From assembly GCA_020847635.1 (NCBI GenBank), contig JADLBQ010000075.1, forward strand, positions 1 through 54,301: a stretch of 54,301 nt of DNA, given 5' to 3'. The notes under the pieces were generated by a model that ran no database searches, was not told where the DNA came from, and worked only from the letters and a program-made list of their open reading frames with translations. A program made the translations under genes and the position numbers. Below are positions 45,877-52,650 of this stretch, piece by piece. The DNA comes from Bacteroidia bacterium (GTDB taxonomy: Bacteria > Bacteroidota > Bacteroidia > AKYH767-A > OLB10). Within the stretch, counting starts at the first letter, position 1. Each line of letters starts with the position of its first letter.

Positions 45877-45986
45877 GTTCTGAAAAACAAAAGCCTGTCA
45901 GTTGGAAGAAGTGGTATTGGTTTGTCTTGCTTTTTCTTGCCCTCCAAATCCTTATTTATACCTGGTTAACCCATCATTATTCATGA
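45873..45986 (+). CDS. 37-residue membrane microprotein coupled between mutS2 and the symporter
   Basis: A short ORF reads MSSEKQKPVSWKKWYWFVLL and continues to ...TWLTHHYS. A basic N-terminus precedes one transmembrane helix (about residues 14-32, aromatic-rich ends), so the C-terminus is probably outside. Its ATG overlaps the mutS2 stop (ATGA) and its stop overlaps the ATG of the symporter gene (ATGA). This two-sided coupling argues for translation. Family not recognised; small single-helix subunits are known partners of some transporters, and that is a plausible but unproven role. Confidence 0.68.
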   Translation: MSSEKQKPVSWKKWYWFVLLFLALQILIYTWLTHHYS

Positions 45987-47674
45987 GTGTAATTGACTGG
46001 CTCGTTCTGTTACTGAGTATAGGTGCCATTGTTTTTTATGGTGTCTGGAAAAGCAGGCATCATCAGAACCTTGATAGCTTTTTAATTGCCAACCGCCAGT
46101 TACCCTGGCACAGCATTGCCTTAAGTGTGATGGCAACCCAGGCCAGTGCAATCACTTTTCTTTCTCTTCCGGGTCAGGCTTTCTACGATGGGATGAGGTT
46201 CCTTCAGTTTTATTTTGGACTACCTCTGGCAATGATTGTTATTTGTATTACCTTCATTCCTGCCTTCCGGAAACTGGATGTTTATACGGCTTACGAGTTT
46301 CTGGGCAAGCGGTTTGATAAGAAGACACGAATATTCACGTCTGTTCTTTTTCTGTTGTCACGCGGAATCTCAACCGGCATATCCCTTTATGCTCCGGCAA
46401 TTGTGCTGGCTGTTATTTTAAATTTGAGTATAACGGTTACAACGGTTTTCATCGGCTGCTGTGTTATTATTTACACGGTTTATGGCGGTACACGGGCAGT
46501 ATCCTATAGTCAGACACTTCAGATGTTTATCATCTTTTCAGGAATAGCTGCTGCCGGAGTCATTGCCGTTAAGCTGTTACCCGAAGGAGTCGGTTTAAAC
46601 CAGGCATTAAAACTTGCCGGCAGCGCTGGCAAAATGAATTTGGTTGATTATTCATTCGACTGGAACAACCGGTACAATATCTGGTCAGGAATCATCGGAG
46701 GTTTTTTTCTTCAGTTGTCTTACTTTGGAACGGATCAGTCACAGGTTGGCCGTTACCTCACCGGAAGTTCAGCAAACCAAAGCCGGATCGGAATGATTGC
46801 TAACGGGTTGGTTAAAATTCCAATGCAGTTTTTTATTCTCTTTATCGGGATTCTTGTCTTTACTTTTTACCAGTTTAATCCTTCACCTCTCTACTTTAAT
46901 CCTGCCAGAACAGCACAATCACTAAAAACCGAATCAGCTGAAAAATATTCCAGACTGGAAAATGAGTTTAAACAAGTAAATGACCAGAAAATAACAAGGG
47001 CGCTCCTGGCAGTTGATGCATTGAACAAGAACGATGATGCTTCTTTCCGGCAGTATGCAGGGGAGTTACGCGTACTCAACAACCAGGCATCAACGCTGCG
47101 TAGTGAAGCCAATAAACTCTTCTCAGAAAAAACTGATTCGAATGATACCAATTATATCTTTTTGTGGTTTGTTAGGCAGAATTTCCCAAAAGGATTAATT
47201 GGGTTACTCATTGCAGTCATTTTTCTGGCATCAATGGGTTCGCTGGCAGCCGGGTTAAGCTCCTTGGCCTCTTCAGCGGCAGTTGATCTTTACATGCAGT
47301 CAGGGAAAAAAGAAAGTAATGAAAAGCGGGATCTGTTGTTTTCCAGGCTGGCTACTCTTTTTTGGGGGATATTTACAATTGTAAGTGCCTTATACACCGG
47401 TAAAGCAGGTAACCTGATTGAAGTTGTAAATATTATTGGCTCGGTCTTTTATGGTGCAATTCTTGGGATTTTCCTGGTTGCCTTTTATGTTAAATCAGTC
47501 AATGGCCATGAAGTTTTTTATGCAGCACTTATTGTTGAAGCGGGAATTATCAGCTGCTGGTACTTTGATGTTATGGCATTTCTTTGGCTGAATGTTGCCG
47601 GATGTTTATCTGTTGTTGTTTTTGCATGGCTACTTAAATTAACCGGTCTCTTCAGAAAGGGAAAGTCACATTAA
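45983..47674 (+). CDS. Sodium:solute symporter (SSS family)
   Basis: 563 residues from ATG 45983 (MSVIDWLVLLLSIGAIVFYG), with about 13 transmembrane helices of the LeuT-like fold. LIANRQLPWHSIALSVMATQ and YTAYEFLGKRFD match helix 1-3 signatures, GTDQSQVGRYLTG is the helix 7/8 motif, and LASMGSLAAGLSSLASSAAVD is the helix 9 segment. A hydrophilic helical insert of about 80 residues (308-388) separates two helices. Substrate not decided (sugar, acid or vitamin). A start at 45902 would break the coupling with the 37-residue ORF and begin out of register. Confidence 0.9.
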   Translation: MSVIDWLVLLLSIGAIVFYGVWKSRHHQNLDSFLIANRQLPWHSIALSVMATQASAITFLSLPGQAFYDGMRFLQFYFGLPLAMIVICITFIPAFRKLDVYTAYEFLGKRFDKKTRIFTSVLFLLSRGISTGISLYAPAIVLAVILNLSITVTTVFIGCCVIIYTVYGGTRAVSYSQTLQMFIIFSGIAAAGVIAVKLLPEGVGLNQALKLAGSAGKMNLVDYSFDWNNRYNIWSGIIGGFFLQLSYFGTDQSQVGRYLTGSSANQSRIGMIANGLVKIPMQFFILFIGILVFTFYQFNPSPLYFNPARTAQSLKTESAEKYSRLENEFKQVNDQKITRALLAVDALNKNDDASFRQYAGELRVLNNQASTLRSEANKLFSEKTDSNDTNYIFLWFVRQNFPKGLIGLLIAVIFLASMGSLAAGLSSLASSAAVDLYMQSGKKESNEKRDLLFSRLATLFWGIFTIVSALYTGKAGNLIEVVNIIGSVFYGAILGIFLVAFYVKSVNGHEVFYAALIVEAGIISCWYFDVMAFLWLNVAGCLSVVVFAWLLKLTGLFRKGKSH

Positions 47675-47675
47675 C

Positions 47676-47707
47676 AAAAAAAGTGGGCTGCCTGTTTCAG
47701 ACAGCCC
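47676..47707 (-). terminator. Terminator of the DUF2911/TPR gene
   Basis: On the minus strand GGGCTGTCTG and CAGGCAGCCC pair over ten base pairs with a 3-nt loop and one G-U pair, followed by a run of seven T after AC. It stops the DUF2911 gene; on the plus strand the hairpin has no T-run. Confidence 0.7.
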
Positions 47708-47732
47708 CGAAGGTATATAGCAGATACCACAA

Positions 47733-48599
47733 TTACTTTTTGCCTGACATTGCCGCACGGGCTTCTGTAATCAACTTGTCATTCATTTTAACATAATCAT
47801 CGCTCTTTTGCTCTGTTGCCAAACTTTTTGACATTTCAGCATATTTAACAGCAGACTCATAATTCTTTCGCTTCATTTCGATTTTAGCCATCAGATGCGA
47901 AACCCAGAACAATTTTGGACTGGATTCAACTGCTTTGGCACACCACTCTGCAGCCTTATCCATATCTTTATTATTCTCATAATAATAATTTGCCGCCTGG
48001 TAATACGGTTTCTTAGTTTCACCCATCACCTCATCAATCTGCTTCATTATTCTACCGTCAATGTTCACCTGCACCGGAATGCTGATTCGTGTTTTATCCC
48101 AGTTCAAATCAACCGTACAGCTGGAACTGCTTAAGTTATTTACAGCAATAGTAAATGTTTCAACCTTTTCAGACATCGGTGCTGATTTGAGTTTGAAACG
48201 GACTACTTCATTGGCAGTGTTATAGTCTGAAGTATTTCCACCTAATGTCAGGTCATTGTAAAGCATCACTTCCCATTCGCTCTGACCGGGAATGGTATAA
48301 ACCGCATAAGTACCTGCCTTCACCTCTTTACCTGCAATAATTACATCATCACTAAAGGTAAACTTTGTAGAGGCATTGGCTCCGGTTCTCCAGATTTTAC
48401 CATACGGAACAAGATCTCCGAAAATAACTCTTCCTTTAACTGAAGGACGGGAGTATTCAATTTGAATTTCACCCAATCCAAAAGCCTGGGTAATCTTTTG
48501 AAACGGACTGGGTGCAGGAGTCTTTAAACCACCCTGGGCTATTGCCAGGGAAGATACTGACATCCAAAAAAATGTAATTGCAATAAGTTTTTTAATCAT
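47733..48599 (-). CDS. DUF2911 protein with C-terminal TPR region
   Basis: 288 residues from ATG 48599, where a signal peptide begins (MIKKLIAITFFWMSVSSLAI). DUF2911 occupies about 20-170: IEYSRPSVKGRVIFGDLVPY, KIWRTGANASTKFTFSDDV, GTYAVYTIPG, EWEVMLYNDLTLGGN and DLNWDKTRISIPV. From about 195, three helix-pair repeats resemble TPRs (KPYYQAANYYYENNKDMDKA, YESAVKYAEMSK). Periplasmic, function unknown. A second DUF2911 gene without TPRs lies 119 nt upstream. The earlier start at 48677 is not supported. Confidence 0.88.
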   Translation of the reverse strand: MIKKLIAITFFWMSVSSLAIAQGGLKTPAPSPFQKITQAFGLGEIQIEYSRPSVKGRVIFGDLVPYGKIWRTGANASTKFTFSDDVIIAGKEVKAGTYAVYTIPGQSEWEVMLYNDLTLGGNTSDYNTANEVVRFKLKSAPMSEKVETFTIAVNNLSSSSCTVDLNWDKTRISIPVQVNIDGRIMKQIDEVMGETKKPYYQAANYYYENNKDMDKAAEWCAKAVESSPKLFWVSHLMAKIEMKRKNYESAVKYAEMSKSLATEQKSDDYVKMNDKLITEARAAMSGKK

Positions 48600-48718
48600 G
48601 ATTTTAGTTTTAGTGCGCGTAAAAATAAAAATCTTATCCGAATATAAAAGTTGTAAATGAAATACCGGATTCAGCAAACCATTACCTGTCTCTATCCGGG
48701 TGATAACAAATAATTCTG

Positions 48719-49276
48719 TTATTTCTTTTCTTCTGTCTTAATGGGGATACGTACGATTGTTTTATCCCATGCAAGGTCCAGACTACACGATGAATTCGTG
48801 ATATTGTTGATTGCAATGGTAAACGTTTCAACCTTCGACTGATTTTCTTCTACGTTAACCTTCAGCCGCGCAACTTCATCTGCTTTATCATAACTTCCGG
48901 TGTTACCGCCAAGCGATAAATCTCTATACAACATAACTTCCCATTCTTCCTTTCCCGGAATGGTATATAAGGCATACACTCCCGGTTTTATGGGTGTATT
49001 TCCAAATTTAATATCCTGGGTAAATTCAATGGTAGTTGCCGCATTGGCCCCGGTTCGCCAGATTTCATCATAAGGAACAAGCTCACCGAAAATAACCCGT
49101 CCTTTGACTGAAGGACGTGAGTACTCAATTTTAATTTCACCTAATGCAAAACCCTGAGATAGTTTTTGTAATGGACTGGATACCGGAGATTTTCGTAATG
49201 AGGTCTGGGCATTCAGTAAAAAAACAGAAGATAACAGAACGGCTATTAATGTGAAAAGCTTTTTATTCATAACCAT
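48719..49276 (-). CDS. DUF2911 protein, short paralogue
   Basis: 185 residues (or 183 from the second ATG at 49270), signal peptide ending LLNAQ, then a single DUF2911 domain filling the protein: IKIEYSRPSVKGRVIFGELV, EIWRTGANAATTIEFTQDI, GVYALYTIPGKEEWEVMLYR and LDLAWDKTIVRIPI. It is roughly 60% identical by eye to the first 180 residues of the downstream gene. It has no TPR tail and is the ancestral-looking form. Divergent from kdsA. Function unknown; periplasmic. Confidence 0.88.
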   Translation of the reverse strand: MVMNKKLFTLIAVLLSSVFLLNAQTSLRKSPVSSPLQKLSQGFALGEIKIEYSRPSVKGRVIFGELVPYDEIWRTGANAATTIEFTQDIKFGNTPIKPGVYALYTIPGKEEWEVMLYRDLSLGGNTGSYDKADEVARLKVNVEENQSKVETFTIAINNITNSSCSLDLAWDKTIVRIPIKTEEKK

Positions 49277-49369
49277 ATAATTTTAGGTGTGTGTAAAAAT
49301 AAAATTCTTTTTCAAATATTCACAAGCAACGGCCTGGTTATGCTTCAGAACTTTGAAGTTCAATTCATT

Positions 49370-49377
49370 TAATTTTG
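49370..49377 (+). promoter_or_regulatory. -7 box of kdsA
   Basis: TAATTTTG, perfect TAnnTTTG, 8 nt before the ATG at 49386. A TTTG at 49352-49355 is only 14 nt upstream, so the -33 element is weak. Confidence 0.42.
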
Positions 49378-49385
49378 CCACAACT

Positions 49386-50207
49386 ATGTATCCAATTATC
49401 CCTCATTTACAAAACACATATTCGAATAACTTTTTCCTGATTGCCGGTCCTTGTGTTGTTGAAAGCCATGAGCTAGTGATGGAAACAGCTTCTGTTATAA
49501 AAGACATTTGCAGTAAGCTGACCATTCCTTTTATTTTCAAATCGTCTTATCGCAAGGCTAACCGGTCTAGGATTGATTCTTACACTGGGATGGGTAATCA
49601 GAAAGCACTGGAAATTCTTGCTGAAGTCAGACAAAAATTATCCGTTCAGACTCTCACCGATATACACAGTCCTGATGAAGCAGCTTTTGCTGCAGATTAT
49701 GTGGATGTGCTTCAGATTCCTGCATTCTTATGCCGTCAGACTGAAATACTGCAGGCAGCAGCAGCTACAGGAAAGTGTGTAAATATTAAAAAAGGCCAGT
49801 TCCTCTCGGCCGATTCAACCCGGTTTATAGTTGAGAAAATGCGCATGGCCGGTAATGATAATATTATGCTTACCGAACGGGGAACCACTTTTGGCTATCA
49901 TGATCTGATTGTTGATTTCCGGTCAATCCCGATTATGCAAAAAAACAAAGTGCCGGTTGTGCTTGATGTCACTCATTCCCTTCAGCAGCCCAATACAACC
50001 AGCGGAGTAACTGGTGGAATGCCTGGCTTAATTGATGTGATTGCTTCAGCCGGTGTGGCTGCAGGTACTGACGGTGTTTTCATTGAAACCCATCCTGACC
50101 CATCCAAGGCTTTATCAGACGGAGCCAATATGTTAAAACTTGATAAGCTCGAAGCATTACTTCATAAACTAATTCACATCCGAAAAGCAATCCTTCTTCC
50201 TTCCTGA
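49386..50207 (+). CDS. kdsA: 3-deoxy-8-phosphooctulonate synthase (KDO 8-P synthase)
   Basis: 273 residues from ATG 49386; a longer reading from 49287 would start upstream of the promoter box. It condenses phosphoenolpyruvate with arabinose 5-phosphate for the lipopolysaccharide inner core. FFLIAGPCVVESHEL (17-31) carries Cys 23, the residue that marks metal-dependent KDO8P synthases, where the E. coli type has Asn. FKSSYRKANRSR, KKGQFLSADS, ERGTTFGYHDLIVDFRS and DVTHSLQQPN are the remaining active-site blocks. It precedes the repeat protein by 4 nt. Confidence 0.95.
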   Translation: MYPIIPHLQNTYSNNFFLIAGPCVVESHELVMETASVIKDICSKLTIPFIFKSSYRKANRSRIDSYTGMGNQKALEILAEVRQKLSVQTLTDIHSPDEAAFAADYVDVLQIPAFLCRQTEILQAAAATGKCVNIKKGQFLSADSTRFIVEKMRMAGNDNIMLTERGTTFGYHDLIVDFRSIPIMQKNKVPVVLDVTHSLQQPNTTSGVTGGMPGLIDVIASAGVAAGTDGVFIETHPDPSKALSDGANMLKLDKLEALLHKLIHIRKAILLPS

Positions 50208-50211
50208 TCTC

Positions 50212-51108
50212 ATGAAAATAAAAACCACAAAGCGTTATACCCGTATATTCAAAGCACTTGCATTCAACAACCCGGCTGAGAGTGAAAATGAATTTTTGTC
50301 ACTTCAGAGCCATTTTGATGAGAAGGGCAACCTGGTGGAAGAACTGAAATATGTTGAAGATGGTTCGGTTGAAGAGCGTAATGTTTATACACTGGAAAAT
50401 GAAAAGCTCATTTCACATGTGATTGAAATGCCATCAGAAGGTACCTTCGAAGATTTCAGGTATTTAAGAGATGATCAAGGCAGGTTGGTTAAAGAACAGA
50501 AGTTTTATGGTGATGACCCGGGTGAAGCAACCGATTATTTTTATGATGAGCAGAGCAGTGTTGTTTCTCTGCTTAAGTATGATGCTGATGGTGAACGAGA
50601 GCAGGAAGAGAAATTTGAATATGATAAAAAAGAGCTGAGAAAACATTTTATTTATGACAATAAAGGTGAACTTATTTCCGGTTCAGTATTTGAATATAAG
50701 GATGGGAAGCTATCCAGGAAAAATGATTTCAATTCAAAAAATGAGCTGATTGCTGTCACGCAATATGACTATGATGATAAAGGCAACCTTCTTAGCTCAA
50801 TAACCCGTGATATGAACGAAAAAATTATTGAGAGTCATTTAATTGAGATGGATGAACGCGGTAACATCATAAAGAAGACAATCCGAGACTTCCATCCCAG
50901 AATTTATCAATATGAATTTGATGAAAATAACCGCTGCATCACAGAAGAAATGCTGAACCCGTTTGGTCAACTTTCTGCCCGTATAGTTTTTGAATATGAT
51001 GAAGCCGGAATGTTGATTTCAGAAATCAATTATAATCTTGATCCCCATCATTCTCATCACGACTCCAATAAAGCTCACCGGTTTGAATACACTTTTTACG
51101 AAGATTAA
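50212..51108 (+). CDS. Cytoplasmic RHS/YD-like repeat protein
   Basis: 298 residues, no signal peptide or membrane segment, very acidic. About ten repeats of 22-26 residues share an aromatic strand, Y/F-x-Y/F, an acidic turn and G-x-L/I-I: for example YLRDDQGRLVKEQKFY, YDYDDKGNLLSSITRD, YEFDENNRCITEEML and FEYDEAGMLISEINY. These are the strand-turn-strand units of YD/RHS-type sheets. The C-terminal end is HRFEYTFYED after a His-rich stretch. It starts 4 nt after kdsA, so it is co-transcribed. Function unknown; with kdsA the link may only be operonic. Confidence 0.75.
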   Translation: MKIKTTKRYTRIFKALAFNNPAESENEFLSLQSHFDEKGNLVEELKYVEDGSVEERNVYTLENEKLISHVIEMPSEGTFEDFRYLRDDQGRLVKEQKFYGDDPGEATDYFYDEQSSVVSLLKYDADGEREQEEKFEYDKKELRKHFIYDNKGELISGSVFEYKDGKLSRKNDFNSKNELIAVTQYDYDDKGNLLSSITRDMNEKIIESHLIEMDERGNIIKKTIRDFHPRIYQYEFDENNRCITEEMLNPFGQLSARIVFEYDEAGMLISEINYNLDPHHSHHDSNKAHRFEYTFYED

Positions 51109-51160
51109 TTTATTTCAGCCCCGGTGTCTCTGTTTTTGTGTTTAGTGTAAACCATCGTAA

Positions 51161-52585
51161 TTAAAACACGACTGCTCTTTTAGAAGCTTTTAATTGCTTA
51201 TTTCTTAGCATTACAGAATAAATTCCTGTTGCTAAATGCTCAACTTTAAGTTTCCCGGCAAACTTCACTTCTGTACTAAAAACTTTTCGACCATCCATAC
51301 TTCTTACCTCCAGTTCGGTCCCTGCCCCCACATTTCCGGCTATTGAAACTTCAATCTGCTGATATGAAGGATTATTAATGACCTGAAATGAATTTGCTAT
51401 CAAAAGGTTTTCCTGAACTCCGGTAATCACAATCGTATCGGAAGTATTGATGCATCCGGAGGTATCACTGATCTGAACAAAATAGCTGCCCGGAAAAACA
51501 GCAATGTAACAGTAATTGGTAGCTCCCGGAATCAGGTTGGTGATGTTATAAAACCACTGGTAAGAATAGCCTGCGGAAAATGTTGCACACAACGTATCAC
51601 CATGAATTGTAACAACTGGTTTTGGCGGATTTGGATAAACCTCAATATAACCCGGAATGGTAATTGAATCACAACCATTGCTGTTACAGGCTATGAGCGT
51701 TACATCATAGTTCCCTGGATCCTTATAGCATGATACCGGATTCTGAAGGGTTGAAGTATCCGGAATGCCACCGGGAAAGTACCATTGCCAGCTAACTGGA
51801 TTGTTAACTGACAAATCGGTAAACTGAACACATGACTCTTCACAGAATGACTGAATATTAGAAGTAAAATTAACCACGGGTATCACAACATTTTGAACTG
51901 CCGTTACAACAATATCATCTATACCAAAGCCGGGATCGCTGGCTGCGATTGCTACCTGGTTTACAAACCTGAAACCAAATCTGAGTGTTGACTGATTTGA
52001 AAACTGTGGAAGCGTGATGATCTGTTGGGTCCAGTTACCTGTGTTATTATAATTTGCAATTGGTGAAGTAATCTTACTCCAGGTATTTCCTCCGTCCAGG
52101 CTGTAATAAACTTCTCCGAATGAATTGTTACCGCCCTGGCAAAGCCACCAGAATGAGAGACTGACTGTATCATACCCGGTAGTTGAAAGATCATTGTTCA
52201 TAGCAGCAAAATATTGCTCGGCATTGTTACATAGTCCGTCAGCAGCCAGGAAGCAACAGTTTGAAACTCCGTTTGCAATTCCTGCATCACTTACTATATG
52301 CATGTAATGGCTGTTTGGGCCTCCTGCTATAGCTGCCGGCTGAGTGGCAGTGGCAGGTACAGTAAAAGAGAAAGGCATACCAAAACAAATGACGGAACCA
52401 TTACCTCCTGAATAACTATTGTTGATAGTCCAGAAATTATAGCCCGCTGTGGTTGAGCCCACATCAGCAGTATTCAATACAAATGAAGTGTTCCCCGAAT
52501 TAAAATTTTCAGCGAATAAAACCTGTTGGGCTGACAGGTAACTTGTTTGTAACAACATTGCAAAACAGAGTAATGATTTTTTCAT
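51161..52585 (-). CDS. Secreted PKD/Ig-like protein with T9SS-type C-terminus
   Basis: 474 residues from ATG 52585 (signal MKKSLLCFAMLLQTSYLSAQ); a longer ORF to 52717 adds an unrelated prefix and overlaps the divergent gene. The N-terminal part (FAENFNSGNTSFVLNT to about 230) is a jelly-roll like choice-of-anchor domains with SFWWLCQGGN and YYSLDGGNTWSKI. A PKD domain follows (VQFTDLSVNNPVSWQWYFPG to VTLIACNSNGCDSITI), then an Ig-like unit, and a C-terminal 75-residue tail ending in SKRAVVF. That tail is a somewhat degenerate T9SS sorting domain. Function unknown; surface location expected. Confidence 0.82.
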   Translation of the reverse strand: MKKSLLCFAMLLQTSYLSAQQVLFAENFNSGNTSFVLNTADVGSTTAGYNFWTINNSYSGGNGSVICFGMPFSFTVPATATQPAAIAGGPNSHYMHIVSDAGIANGVSNCCFLAADGLCNNAEQYFAAMNNDLSTTGYDTVSLSFWWLCQGGNNSFGEVYYSLDGGNTWSKITSPIANYNNTGNWTQQIITLPQFSNQSTLRFGFRFVNQVAIAASDPGFGIDDIVVTAVQNVVIPVVNFTSNIQSFCEESCVQFTDLSVNNPVSWQWYFPGGIPDTSTLQNPVSCYKDPGNYDVTLIACNSNGCDSITIPGYIEVYPNPPKPVVTIHGDTLCATFSAGYSYQWFYNITNLIPGATNYCYIAVFPGSYFVQISDTSGCINTSDTIVITGVQENLLIANSFQVINNPSYQQIEVSIAGNVGAGTELEVRSMDGRKVFSTEVKFAGKLKVEHLATGIYSVMLRNKQLKASKRAVVF

Positions 52586-52650
52586 ATTCAGAACGTTTAT
52601 CAAGATGCCTGCAAAATAGCTTTTTTTGCCCGAATGAATCAAGTACCCTG

